A stretch of 64,000 nucleotides of DNA from CBDCFV01 sp965261795 (GTDB lineage Bacteria; Chloroflexota; Dehalococcoidia; Lucifugimonadales; UBA3495), in contig OZ253476.1 of assembly GCA_965261795.1 (NCBI GenBank), positions 3,534,001 through 3,598,000 on the forward strand, written 5' to 3'. Each line of letters begins with the position of its first letter. Position 1 is the stretch's first letter. Both the position numbers and the translations under genes were made by a program. Under the pieces are notes generated by a model. The model saw only the letters and a list, made by a program, of their open reading frames with translations, ran no database searches and was not told the origin of the DNA. Of the stretch, positions 44,316-53,576 are shown one piece after another.

Positions 44316-44333
44316 AGATCCCGGCCTGTTCTC

Positions 44334-44546
44334 ATGACAGCCCTGAACGGCTGCACCACCACCCGGATTTTCTGCCGCCCCAACTGCCCTCCGGGGCGGC
44401 GGACCAAGCCGGAGAACCGAGTGCATTTCGCTACGGAGGAAGAGGCTTTCGCGGTCGGCTTCCGTCCCTGCTTGGTGTGCGAACCCTTGGAAGGGCCACC
44501 GGGGCCTTGGCGGCCCAAGCGAGAACGACGGTCGGCCTCCACATAG
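44334..44546 (+). CDS. Stand-alone Ada zinc-binding domain protein
   Basis: 70 aa. It reads as the Ada N-terminal metal-binding domain: CTTTRIFCRPNCPPGRRT, KPENRVHFATEEEAFAVGFR, PCLVCEP. The four zinc Cys are FC, NC, PC and VC; the first of these is the residue that takes methyl from DNA phosphotriesters in Ada. No AraC-type HTH or O6-methylguanine domain follows. There is no ribosome site, so translation may be coupled to the NIPSNAP gene. It could repair or sense methyl damage alone, but this is inferred. Confidence 0.75.
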   Translation: MTALNGCTTTRIFCRPNCPPGRRTKPENRVHFATEEEAFAVGFRPCLVCEPLEGPPGPWRPKRERRSAST

Positions 44547-44635
44547 AAATGTCTTGAAATAGTCCTCGGATGGCGCGGGATGGCGCGGGTCCCGATGTGA
44601 CTATGATTTACACTACTCGCTACTTCAGAATGTCT

Positions 44636-45022
44636 CTAACTTCCCAATTTGTTCAGCACGGCAAGCATCGACGTGATCCACATTGCTGCTATAGAGAGCC
44701 ACATCGTGATCATGATGCCAAGAATCCACAAGAATTGCCTGTCCATCCTGGAACGCAAGGAGTCCATATTCTGACGGGACTCAGTCCGCAACCCCTCGAT
44801 AGCCCCATGGACTTCAGCCCGCAGCCCTTCGATAGCCCCATGGACTTCAGCCCGCAACCCCTCGATAGCCCCATGGACTTCAGCCCGCAGGCTGCGATTA
44901 TCCTCCCGGAGGTCGCGGATATCCGCCCGAATCTCCGCAGTTTGTAGTTCGAGATGTTCCAGCCTAGCTTCTACTCGAGCTAACCTTTCGCCATCAGGTG
45001 TTTCCGTCGCTGTAGTTGTCAT
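44636..45022 (-). CDS. Coiled-coil protein with C-terminal membrane anchor
   Basis: 128 aa. Residues 10-90 are a long charged coiled coil that includes three copies of the 11-residue repeat AEVHGAIEGLR, encoded by a 33-bp tandem repeat near 44785-44890. A single TM helix (WILGIMITMWLSIAAMWIT) follows near the C-terminus. The arrangement resembles DUF1640-like or phage-type coiled-coil membrane proteins, but no defined function can be given. The repeat copy number may vary between strains. Confidence 0.7.
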   Translation of the reverse strand: MTTTATETPDGERLARVEARLEHLELQTAEIRADIRDLREDNRSLRAEVHGAIEGLRAEVHGAIEGLRAEVHGAIEGLRTESRQNMDSLRSRMDRQFLWILGIMITMWLSIAAMWITSMLAVLNKLGS

Positions 45023-45086
45023 AAATGAAACCAGACCTATTTCTCTGTTGGGCGCCGTCGGATAGGGCGACGCGGTCAGATGTTCC

Positions 45087-46835
45087 CTAGTCAGCCGGCG
45101 TGGGACTCTGGCTCCTCATCTCGGAACGCAGCTTCTCCGTAGCGGTCAAATCCAAGGCCAGGGTATCGGGGGCGATGACCACGCCGTGCTCACGCTGGGC
45201 GTACTCCACCGTCAGCTTTTCCTGCTCCACGTCGTCCAAAACGGCATAAACGTCCCGGTCGAGGGGATCGCCGTAGCCGCCGCCCCCGGCTTGAATCATG
45301 CGGTACAGGTCGCCCTTCTTAAGTGTGGTCAGGTGCTTGCCCGGCAGCGTCCGCCCGTCTCCGTCCGGGTTGAGGTAATTACGGGTCGGAGCACCCGGCT
45401 TGCCGCCCTCAACACCCCACGGGAGGAAGTCGGTACGATCGGTGCGCAGTTGAAAGGTGGCCTCGTCGGCCAGGACGCGGAAGTCCCGTATCAGCCCCAA
45501 GCCGCCCCGGAATTTGCCCGCGCCGGCGGTGTCGGGGTAGAGGCCGAACCGTTCTATCAACAGCGGCTGGTCGGCCTCGATGCTCTCCACCGGCGTGTTG
45601 GCCATGTTGAGCACCGGAGACGACAGGCCGTCGGCGCCATCGAATTGAGGCCCTCCGCCGCGTGGGCCGTCGTTGTTGAACTCCAAGTAAACCCAGGCCT
45701 TGCGGTCGCGGTGGTAGCCGCCGAAGCTGATGCCCACCTCACCACCGCCCCACGCTGCGGGTATCTTTCCAGGCATGGCTTGGGCCATTGCCCCGAACAG
45801 GGTGTGGCAGATGCGGAACCCGGCCAGTCCCCGCGCCGCAACCGGGGCCGGGTGTTGAGGATTAACAAAGCACCCTTCCGGCGCGCTGATATTGAAGGCG
45901 CGGAAGAACCCGCTATTGGACTGGATGGCCGGGTCAATCAGGCACTTGAAGACGGCGTAGACGTTGGACTTGGTGTAGGCGAAGTTGGGGTTGATGGACC
46001 CCTTGGCTTGGGGTGAAGTGCCGTCAAAGTCCACGAACACCTCGTCGCCATCAATCTTGAGCTTGGCGTGGATGGCGATGGGCTGGGGGTCGATGCCGTC
46101 GTTGTCGATGTAGTCGGTGAACTCCCACTCTCCTTGGGGCAGGCCGGTTATCTCGGCCCTGGTCAGCCGCTCGGTGGTGTCGAGAATGTCGGTCATGTAG
46201 CTCTTCAGGTCTTCCAAGCCGTAGTCATCGGCCAATCGCAGCAGGTCCCGTTCGCCGAACTGGACAGCCGCCAGCAGGGCCTGTACATCCCCCAGGACGA
46301 TCTCCGGCACCCGCACGTTCTTTCCCAGGATGCGCCACACAGCGCGGTTAAGCTCACCCCGGTCGTACAGCTTCAGAGGCGGGATGATAAGGCCTTCCTG
46401 GAACAACTCGGTATTGTCGCAGGCGTTGCCCCCGGCGACACGGCCGCCGATGTCGGTCTGGTGGCCGATGCAGCAACTCCAGCCGATGAGGGTCTCGTTC
46501 ACAAACACCGGCTTGAACAGGAAGATGTCCGGCAGGTGGCTACCGCCCTCGTAGGGGTCGTTGTTGGCGAAGATGTCACCGGGACGGACGTCGTCGCCAA
46601 AGGCGTTCATAACGCCCTCCAGCGCCGGGGCCATGGACCCCAGGTGCGGGGGTAGGGTCAGGCCTTGAGCGACCTGCTCTCCCTCGGCGTTGAAGATTGA
46701 GGTGGAAAAGTCCATGCCGTGCTTGATCACGGCGGAGCGCGCGGTGCGCACCACGGTCAGGGCCATGGTGTCGGCGGCACTCATCAAAGCGTTCTTGATA
46801 ATCTCCCTGGTAACCGGGTCGGTGGTCCGTTGCAT
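45087..46835 (-). CDS. Hydantoinase B / oxoprolinase family, beta subunit
   Basis: 582 aa, AGGAGG before the ATG. Family signatures DPVTREIIKNALMSAADTMA, VRTARSAVIKHGMDFSTSIF, NDPYEGGSHLPDIFLFKPV, GWSCCIGHQTDIGGRV and the terminal QAGGGGYGDPLDRD are present. HyuB pairs with HyuA for ATP-dependent opening of hydantoins or oxoproline, or acts in acetone/acetophenone carboxylase complexes. The matching HyuA is on the same strand at 57334-59418, about 10.5 kb upstream, with accessory genes between. Confidence 0.92.
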   Translation of the reverse strand: MQRTTDPVTREIIKNALMSAADTMALTVVRTARSAVIKHGMDFSTSIFNAEGEQVAQGLTLPPHLGSMAPALEGVMNAFGDDVRPGDIFANNDPYEGGSHLPDIFLFKPVFVNETLIGWSCCIGHQTDIGGRVAGGNACDNTELFQEGLIIPPLKLYDRGELNRAVWRILGKNVRVPEIVLGDVQALLAAVQFGERDLLRLADDYGLEDLKSYMTDILDTTERLTRAEITGLPQGEWEFTDYIDNDGIDPQPIAIHAKLKIDGDEVFVDFDGTSPQAKGSINPNFAYTKSNVYAVFKCLIDPAIQSNSGFFRAFNISAPEGCFVNPQHPAPVAARGLAGFRICHTLFGAMAQAMPGKIPAAWGGGEVGISFGGYHRDRKAWVYLEFNNDGPRGGGPQFDGADGLSSPVLNMANTPVESIEADQPLLIERFGLYPDTAGAGKFRGGLGLIRDFRVLADEATFQLRTDRTDFLPWGVEGGKPGAPTRNYLNPDGDGRTLPGKHLTTLKKGDLYRMIQAGGGGYGDPLDRDVYAVLDDVEQEKLTVEYAQREHGVVIAPDTLALDLTATEKLRSEMRSQSPTPAD

Positions 46836-46959
46836 CAGAACCTCCTGTTCGCCCTACGGGAAGGCCGCTTTCATTGCCTTGTAAGCTAATGCGGCTTGCG
46901 GCCAGATAACGGCATGATGCCATAGGGCGGCTGGGGGCGCAAGGCGCAGGTCTGAATCG

Positions 46960-47341
46960 GGTGTCTGTCACATTTTTGGGTGCCCACTCGGAGATGTTAG
47001 ATAGCCGGTTGAATTTTTTAGATAGCCGGACATTTGCGGACATTCCTTGACATTTTCACTGCAGAATGGGCCGAGGAAGACGGGCGGAATTTTCGATAAC
47101 GCTCCCATTTCCTCTCGGTTCCTCCCATTTTGCATCGCTTGTAGAAGTGTTGAGTTTGCTTCCGGGCCGGGGAGCAGTATGTCAGGCAGGTCTATGATAA
47201 AGAAGGGTTACAGGGGATGGAAGGGGCAAATGTCATAAGACACCGGCCGGATTTTAACGCTGGCAACGGCAACCGGAGAGCGTGAGAAATTTCCGCAATC
47301 GAACCTCGCGTTACAAGCTTTCCGAAAATGTGACGGACACC
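46960..47341. mobile_element. 382-bp MITE-like element with ~17-bp inverted ends and 8-bp target duplication
   Basis: Left GGTGTCTGTCACATTTT and right (inverted) GGTGTCCGTCACATTTT differ in one base. The octamer TCTGAATC stands on both sides. No transposase ORF is visible inside. The element sits next to a copy of the GTCTGAATCAGGATT repeat, which may have been its target. The rest of 46836-47859 holds no gene I can support. Confidence 0.7.
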
Positions 47342-47342
47342 T

Positions 47343-47435
47343 GTCTGAATCAGGATTTTCGGGATTAAAGGATTAGCAGGATTATTTGAACCCCAATTCA
47401 GGAAATCGTTGCATCAGGCAAATCCTGATTCAGAC
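47343..47435. repeat. Inverted repeat GTCTGAATCAGGATTT...AAATCCTGATTCAGAC
   Basis: A 93-bp segment with 16-bp perfect inverted ends and AGGATTA-type short repeats between. A second copy is at 48605-48678 and a partial one near 25340-25380. Confidence 0.65.
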
Positions 47436-47859
47436 AATTACGCCAAAGCCAATCACCAACGGGGGCCGGGGTGGATTTTTGGATTTCTGTGTCATTTTGT
47501 ATCTTTGTGTGTCTTTCAGCTTCGGAGTCGGGAGTGGATTTTCAGGTGTTTGTGTCACTGCAGGGCAGTTTGACCCACGTTCGGTGCAGATTTTTCCGCG
47601 AATTGTGTCGTTCTGAGTCATTGATTCCATACTGCGTCAGCCGAGGGTCCCGGTTTGGCTACCGGACGAGGGAGCGATAGGCCGAGCATCTACTATGGTA
47701 TGACAGCATTGCCGGAGTAGGGAAGGGGCAGATGTCAGCGAGCAACCGTAGTGTCTAACTGTGATTCATTCTACGCTGGGTTCACGCACACTCTTTGAGT
47801 GCGGCCCTTCATGAAATAAGGATGAACTCGCAGAAGTAGTAGAATGAAGGCGGGGCGAT

Positions 47860-48543
47860 ATGGCAGAGCAAGCTTTGAAACGGGAAGAGGCGTTGGCGTT
47901 GCTGCGGACGCACCGGCAGACGCTGGCAGAGCGGTTTGGCGTATCCTCGGTGCATTTGTTTGGCTCGGTAGCCCGCGACCGGGCGACCCCGGCCAGCGAT
48001 GTCGACATACTGGTCAGCTTCGACGGCCCGGCCACGATGCGGCGAATTGCGGACGCGCAAGAATACTTGGAGAAGTTTATGGGCCGCCGGGTCGATCTGG
48101 TGACGCACAAGGAGTTGAAGAAGGAACTGCGCCCATACATCGAGGCGGAGGCTATCGACGTGTCCGAAGACAACCCGGTTATGCCCGGCCCGGAGCCGCC
48201 GCCAAGGGAGTGGCGCTTCCGCATCGAGAACATGATTGAGTTCTGTGAACAGGTCCTGGAATTTACTGCCGGAATGGACGAGGCGGACTTCTTCTCTAAC
48301 AGCTTGGTGAATGCTGCAACTCTCCATAAGATTGCACTTATCGGCGAGGCGGCGAGGCATGTCCCGGAGGACATTCGCACCAGCTACACCGAAATCCCTT
48401 GGGTCTCGATGATTTCAACCCGCAACCGCATAATCCACGACTACCTTGGCATTGACGATGACAGGGTGTGGGAAATAGTCCGGACTGACATCCCGGCACT
48501 GCTGCCGCAGTTGCGGGCGCTGTTGGTAGCGGTTGGGCCTTAG
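47860..48543 (+). CDS. Fused MNT nucleotidyltransferase-HEPN protein
   Basis: 227 aa. Residues 1-100 are an MNT domain: FGSVARD (GS at 35-36), SDVDILV (46-52) and third acid Asp79 (RRVDLVT), so all catalytic residues are kept. A Pro-rich linker (PGPEPPPRE) at 110-117 joins residues 118-227, a HEPN domain with R188-N-R-I-I-H193-D-Y195, the RX4HXY motif of HepT RNase toxins. MNT and HEPN are normally separate antitoxin and toxin genes (MntA-HepT, AMPylating the toxin Tyr). Here the order antitoxin-toxin is in one polypeptide with no stop. It sits in an accessory block. Confidence 0.85.
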   Translation: MAEQALKREEALALLRTHRQTLAERFGVSSVHLFGSVARDRATPASDVDILVSFDGPATMRRIADAQEYLEKFMGRRVDLVTHKELKKELRPYIEAEAIDVSEDNPVMPGPEPPPREWRFRIENMIEFCEQVLEFTAGMDEADFFSNSLVNAATLHKIALIGEAARHVPEDIRTSYTEIPWVSMISTRNRIIHDYLGIDDDRVWEIVRTDIPALLPQLRALLVAVGP

Positions 48544-48604
48544 GCCAAATGTGATTAAAAGTAGTTGGATATCAGGTATGGTACATCCGGCCTTCGGTGT
48601 AATA

Positions 48605-48678
48605 GTCTGAATCAGGATTTTCAGGATTGAAGGATGAGCAGGATTAAAGGCGTCCATCTTGAGAATCCTGATTCAGAC
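48605..48678. repeat. Inverted repeat GTCTGAATCAGGATT...AATCCTGATTCAGAC
   Basis: 74-bp copy of the repeat at 47343, between the MNT-HEPN gene and the restriction-modification gene. The inverted ends could form a hairpin in RNA. Apart from it the 48544-48776 gap holds nothing seen. Confidence 0.65.
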
Positions 48679-48776
48679 AGTTGCGTCCCAACCAGTTTTA
48701 GTCATACCTCTGACAAACGCCCGTTGACCATTCGACTAAAGAGTGCGTATGTTCCTCTTGGATCGATAAGTTCGAT

Positions 48777-51602
48777 ATGACGATTCGACAAAACGACCCA
48801 GAAAATATTCGCGAAGAGGGCGTGAATGTTCTTCTTGCCGAGGCGCTGCGCAACCGGGGCGTGCCCGCCAGGGCGGAGCGCCACAGCCGGAAAGGCACGC
48901 CCGATCTGCGTGTAGAGTTGCCCAGCGGAGACATGATCATCCTGGAGTGCAAGTGGGAAGGATCGGAGAGCCTGCTGGAAACTCAGCTTGACGAACGCTT
49001 GGGAGAATATCCCGAAGCGGTGGGGATGGTGGGCATTCTCTACCCCGGTCAGCTGCGGCAGGAAGAGGATACTCATGCCGCACTTGAGGCTACCACGGAC
49101 CTCAGATGGTGGCTGCATGGGTCACGGGGAACAAGGAGAGAAGACCTTCGAATCCGCGGAGGGTCGGTCGCGGAGCTCGCGGACCAGTTGCGTATCCTGC
49201 CGCTGGAACTGGAAGGCGTGGACCGGGTGGCCGCCGCAGCCAATACCGTTGGGTACGCGCTGGAACAGGCGGCTGGGCAAATCGGCAAACATGCCCGCAT
49301 CTCCCGTCGCATCGCCGACATCATCGCCAGCACCGACCAAGAAAAGGACCGCGCCGCCGCCCTGCGCATCGGTTGTCTGGTGCTCTTCAACGCGCTGGCG
49401 TTCCAGGACCGCCTGGCCGCTGCCAACGAAGATGTGCCGACGGTCAGCGAAAGATTGGGACAGGGCATTCCGGGGTTGAGCCAAGCTTGGCGCGAAATCT
49501 GCGAGAAGATCGACTACGTTCCGGTGTTCGAGCTGGCTGCCGACATACTTGACGTCCTTGGCGATGGCCCGGAAGAAGTCAGGTTGCCGGTAATCAGTCC
49601 ATTAGTCAAGGCGATGGAGGACACTCGCAAACTGGAGGGGCACGACCTGTCCGGGCGGCTCTTCCACACACTACTGACGGACGCCAAGTTCACCGGGGCC
49701 TACTACACATCGGTCCCAGCGGCCACGCTGCTGTCCCGGCTGGTGTTTCAAGACTGGCCGCTCCACGTGGACTGGAGAGATCACGAGTTTCCCGCATCCC
49801 TCAGTGTGGCCGATTTGGCCTGTGGCACCGGGACCTTGCTGATGGCGGTCGCCTCGGAAGTAGAACGTCGACATACCGACGCAGGCGGGGGAAACACCGC
49901 GGAGTTGCACAAGGCAATGGTGGAGCAGGCGCTGCACGGGTATGACGTGCAGCTATCAGCGGTGCACTTTGCCGCCACCAGCCTGGCTATGCTTAACCCG
50001 GATATCCAGTTCGACCGCATGAACTTGTACGTGATGCCCTTGGGAGCGGAAGGGTCGAACATATCATTGGGGTCGCTGGACTTCCTGGGAGGGGACGAGG
50101 CCGCGGTCCAGTTCGCACTGTCACCGGAAGAAACGGGGGTAGCCACGAACGAAGCGGAAAGGATATCGGGCAAGGGTTCCCGAGGAGCGGAACAAGGCGA
50201 GACTGCCACGTTGCCGAACCTGGACTTGGCGATAATGAATCCGCCGTTCACACGCTCGGTGGGAGGCAACCTGTTGTTTGGCAGCCTACCCTCGGAAGAA
50301 CGCCGGAAACTCCAGAACGAACTCAAGCGACGCCTGAAGTCCAGGCAGGCGTCCGCCACCGCCGGGTTGGGGGCGGCGTTCGTGGCAGCGGCCTCGCCCA
50401 AGCTGCGTCATGGTGAAGGACGCTTGGCGCTGGTGCTGCCCGCCACGGTGTGCACCGGCCCCTCGTGGGAGCAGACCCGCACCCTGATAGAGCGAGACTT
50501 TACGCTAGATGTGGTCATAGCCTCCCATGATCCGTCGCGTTGGAACTTCTCCGACAGCACGGACTTGTCAGAGGCGCTGCTCATCGCTACGCGCCGCCCG
50601 GAAACCCGCGACAGCATTGAACGCCGCACCACCTTCATCAACCTCTGGCAGAACCCGGACGGCGTGTTGGATGCTCACCGGATGGCGCAAGCCATCACCC
50701 GGACGGCCCCATCGAGATTGGAGGAAACGGGTACGGCACTGCTGGAAATTGACGGTCGGCACGTCGGCGAAATGGTGTCAATACCGGAATCGAAACTGGT
50801 CCACAAGAAGTGGTTCGGGGTCCAGTTCGCCCGCGCCGACGTTTTGCGTAGCGCGCTCAGGCTGCTGGACGATGGGGAAGTGTGGGTCCCGGGTAAGGGT
50901 GCGTCCGTCAATGTTCCGTTGTGTCGTCTTGTCCACTTGGGCCAAGTCGGTCCAGACAGACGCGACGTTTGGGACGGATTCGAGCGGACAGATACCGTGA
51001 CAGCCTATCCCATGATAGAGAATCACGACACCGCGCAAAGGAAGGGATTGACAGCCACGCCGGACAAGTACCTGGCGCCACTGGTCAAAGCTCGACCCGG
51101 TCGCCGCCTCAAATCCGTGGAGCAGCTATGGGAGAAAGCAGGTGGTCTCCTCGTGGCCGAAAGGCTGAGACTTGACACTGCCAGGGTTGTCGCCATACGG
51201 TCTGACGCGAGAGTCTTGTCCAACGTTTGGTGGCCCATCCGGGTCGAAAACGAGCTAATGGAGAAGGCACTTGCCGTTTGGCTTAATTCCAGCTTGGGCC
51301 TCTTGACCATCCTGTCCCACAGGACCACCACGGAAGGCGGCTGGGTAGCCATGAAAAAGGGCGACTTGGAAGAACTGCCGGTACTGGACCTGCGCCGGAT
51401 TCCCGCGCCGCAGCTTCAGGGTATGGCTGATCTGTTCGACGGACTGGCGGAGGCTGAGTTCGAACGCCTGCCGGGGATGGTGGAATGTGCAGCGCGCCGT
51501 TCTCTGGACGAGGGACTTTCCCAAATTCTGGGCCTGCCGGACCTGGAGAACCTACGCCGTCTATTGGCTTCGGAGCCAGTGGTGTCAAACAGGCGGTTGT
51601 AG
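48777..51602 (+). CDS. Single-chain restriction-modification enzyme (nuclease + N6-adenine methyltransferase)
   Basis: 941 aa. N-terminal PD-(D/E)XK nuclease: PDLRVELPSGDMIILECKWEG gives Asp43, Glu57 and Lys59. The methyltransferase has motif I LACGTGTLL (347-355) and motif IV NPPF (488-491), so it should make N6-methyladenine. The remaining C-terminal ~400 residues probably form the target-recognition domain. No separate specificity or nuclease gene adjoins, which suggests a type IIG-like enzyme. It lies in the accessory block with toxin-antitoxin genes. It protects against foreign DNA. Confidence 0.85.
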   Translation: MTIRQNDPENIREEGVNVLLAEALRNRGVPARAERHSRKGTPDLRVELPSGDMIILECKWEGSESLLETQLDERLGEYPEAVGMVGILYPGQLRQEEDTHAALEATTDLRWWLHGSRGTRREDLRIRGGSVAELADQLRILPLELEGVDRVAAAANTVGYALEQAAGQIGKHARISRRIADIIASTDQEKDRAAALRIGCLVLFNALAFQDRLAAANEDVPTVSERLGQGIPGLSQAWREICEKIDYVPVFELAADILDVLGDGPEEVRLPVISPLVKAMEDTRKLEGHDLSGRLFHTLLTDAKFTGAYYTSVPAATLLSRLVFQDWPLHVDWRDHEFPASLSVADLACGTGTLLMAVASEVERRHTDAGGGNTAELHKAMVEQALHGYDVQLSAVHFAATSLAMLNPDIQFDRMNLYVMPLGAEGSNISLGSLDFLGGDEAAVQFALSPEETGVATNEAERISGKGSRGAEQGETATLPNLDLAIMNPPFTRSVGGNLLFGSLPSEERRKLQNELKRRLKSRQASATAGLGAAFVAAASPKLRHGEGRLALVLPATVCTGPSWEQTRTLIERDFTLDVVIASHDPSRWNFSDSTDLSEALLIATRRPETRDSIERRTTFINLWQNPDGVLDAHRMAQAITRTAPSRLEETGTALLEIDGRHVGEMVSIPESKLVHKKWFGVQFARADVLRSALRLLDDGEVWVPGKGASVNVPLCRLVHLGQVGPDRRDVWDGFERTDTVTAYPMIENHDTAQRKGLTATPDKYLAPLVKARPGRRLKSVEQLWEKAGGLLVAERLRLDTARVVAIRSDARVLSNVWWPIRVENELMEKALAVWLNSSLGLLTILSHRTTTEGGWVAMKKGDLEELPVLDLRRIPAPQLQGMADLFDGLAEAEFERLPGMVECAARRSLDEGLSQILGLPDLENLRRLLASEPVVSNRRL

Positions 51603-52096
51603 CGGGGGCGGACCGGACGACGGCCCGCTAGTAGTCGAACATCTTTGACATGATGGGTAAGCCAAGATTAGCATGGCTGCCCCGAAATACTCGGGCGGTG
51701 TATTCACGCATTAAGCACCGACTTCTATAGCCATCAATTCGAAGCGGTTAGACTACTATATAACCTTTCAGATATATAACCTTTCAGAACTTAAGCCATT
51801 TGATTTCTCTCGCTCGGTCGAAGAATCTGTCATACATTTCTTGACCAAAAATCCTGTCTGGCGGGAGGATACCGATTTCGCTATGTTCGTGCCTGAAGAT
51901 GAATAGGTCTATTTCTTCAGTTTGTTGATCGGAAATATATTTTGACCATCTGGATATAGTAAAATGAACTGCTCTTATATAATACCTATGTTTGACAAAT
52001 TGGATTTGGCCTTTAGGGTACACAACACCCTCTGGGCTTTCTGGTAAATCAGCACTTGTATTGATCGCATCTTCCCATTCTCCGAAAAACCTATTA

Positions 52097-53080
52097 ACCT
52101 GAGTTCGGGAAAGTTAAAAGGGATGAGATAGGAGTTGAAGTTGCTGGTCTGAGAGGTGAAGGGAAGGCTTTTTCGGTTGATGGCAGTAGGCGATCAGGCC
52201 ACAGAGCAGGTTGACCAGGAAGTTAGCCACACTGCGGTGCCGGGTATGTTCAATTTGGGAAATGTTCTTCAGTTGGTCGTTGATGGTCTCAATGACCAAC
52301 CGTTTCCGCAACAACAGCTTGTCTTCCAGAGGCAACGGACGCTTCTTCATGTTCTTGCGCCTGGGGGTGATTAGCTCCAAGCCTTGGGCCAGCAGTTGTT
52401 TGAATAGTGGTTGGGAGATGTAGCCCTTGTCGCCGAAGAGCTTGCCAAACAAGCCCTTAGCCAAGGCTGGCAGCGGCTTGCGGTCATCGACGTTGCCCGG
52501 AGTCAGCCGGCACGCCAGTATTTCACCCCGGTCATTGACGACCAGGTGGAGTTTGAAGCCATAAAACCAGCCCATTGTGGTCTTGCCCCGGGCGGCGATT
52601 CCGGCAAAGACCTGGTGGCGGGGAATCCGCTTGTTATGGCATACCTTGATGGCAGTGGCATCCACGAAGGCGAGGCCGGTGCAGTTGCCTTGGCGCTGTT
52701 GCAGGTAGGCTAACAGGGGGATGGTCACGGTAGGCGTCAACTCAACGAACCGGTTGTAGCTGACCAAGCCTGGGAATTCGGGCCGGAGGTGCACCAGGGT
52801 ATACTCAGTGTAATAGGCTTTGAAGGTACGGTAGTGGGACTGGTGAAAGTGAATGAGAATCGTCATGATTTCACTGGGGGACAACCTTGTCGCTCGAACT
52901 CTCCGCCCCCCTTTCCGCGCCAACGTCACTCGACGCCAATGCGGTTGGAAGGCTTGCCAGAAATCATCGACATTGCAGAACAGTTTGAGTAAACTCATGA
53001 GGGATGCCTCCTTGGTATTCATCTACCAGAAAGAATACCTGTTCTTTCTTTGGGAGGCATCCCTTATCCCGAACTCAGGT
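52097..53080. mobile_element. Insertion sequence, IS982 family, intact
   Basis: 984 bp with inverted ends ACCTGAGTTCGGGA / TCCCGAACTCAGGT (14 bp perfect, possibly extended by TA). One full transposase gene on the minus strand. No clean target duplication is seen (the flanks read CTATTA and TACTTA), so it may have decayed or arisen by a one-sided event. Confidence 0.88.
52114..52998 (-). CDS. IS982-family transposase
   Basis: 294 aa from ATG 52998, with AAGGAGG eight bases upstream. Typical IS982 sequence: YTEYTLVHLRPEFPGLVSYN, LAFVDATAIKVCHNKRIP (first Asp), GWFYGFKLHLVVNDRGEIL, LTPGNVDDRKPL, LFGDKGYISQPLF (second Asp), and RLVIETINDQLKNISQIEHT (Glu). The DDE triad is complete, so the element may be active. 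Confidence 0.95.
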   Translation of the reverse strand: MSLLKLFCNVDDFWQAFQPHWRRVTLARKGGRRVRATRLSPSEIMTILIHFHQSHYRTFKAYYTEYTLVHLRPEFPGLVSYNRFVELTPTVTIPLLAYLQQRQGNCTGLAFVDATAIKVCHNKRIPRHQVFAGIAARGKTTMGWFYGFKLHLVVNDRGEILACRLTPGNVDDRKPLPALAKGLFGKLFGDKGYISQPLFKQLLAQGLELITPRRKNMKKRPLPLEDKLLLRKRLVIETINDQLKNISQIEHTRHRSVANFLVNLLCGLIAYCHQPKKPSLHLSDQQLQLLSHPF

Positions 53081-53285
53081 TACTTATGACCTTGGTTCCT
53101 CTTTTACGTTGATTCCACTCGTATAAAATCCTGAAGCCCCATTCAATTAGGATTACTATGACACCGGCAATGATGCCTCCTAATATGGGAAAGATAACGG
53201 TCGTATAAACATCAAATGAATTCATCGGCGTCGCCATTTCCCATGTCGAGCTACCCCACTCAACAATTTGAATCCAGTATTCCAC

Positions 53286-53576
53286 TTTACCGCTCGCCTA
53301 ATTTCAGTAGGAACGCATAGTTGTTGGCAATTCGCTAACCGCCCGACTATGCTGGTGCCTGTTTCCGGCGTTTTGTGGAGCACCCCCCCCATTGCAGGGA
53401 TAAAGGGGGGGAATGCCTATCCTGCGCTGATCCTGGCTGATTCCCTTAATAGCCCCAGTAGTGCGAAATTATTGTAATGAGGGGTGAATTGGCTGGCGGG
53501 ATTATTCGGCAACCATTGGAACCTGAACTCGAACATCTCTACAAAAACTACTCATCAATTCAAAGCAGTCTGACTA
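53286..53576. other. Intergenic stretch with a C7/G7 stem-loop
   Basis: No gene is seen. At 53383-53411 eight C and seven G bases flank a 14-nt loop and can form a strong hairpin, perhaps a terminator for the minus-strand HEPN gene that ends at 53577. Confidence 0.45.

Larger units (their letters stand above)
51784..53285 (-). pseudogene. Membrane protein gene interrupted by IS982
   Basis: The right part (53081-53285, GTG 53285) encodes a short N-terminus, one TM helix (VIFPILGGIIAGVIVILIEWGF) and RKRGTKVI. The left part (51784-52096) continues in a plausible frame as NRFFGEWEDAINTSADLP... to IKWLKF, with no start of its own before the IS. Joined, they would give about 170 aa. No family is recognised. 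Base composition here is more AT-rich than elsewhere. The 51603-51783 stretch upstream of it contains a tandem ATATAACCTTTCAG pair and no gene. Confidence 0.65.

Noticed and set aside
47386..47616. 76-aa plus ORF in the long non-coding stretch
   Set aside because: Composition and lack of a ribosome site; it begins in an inverted repeat copy.
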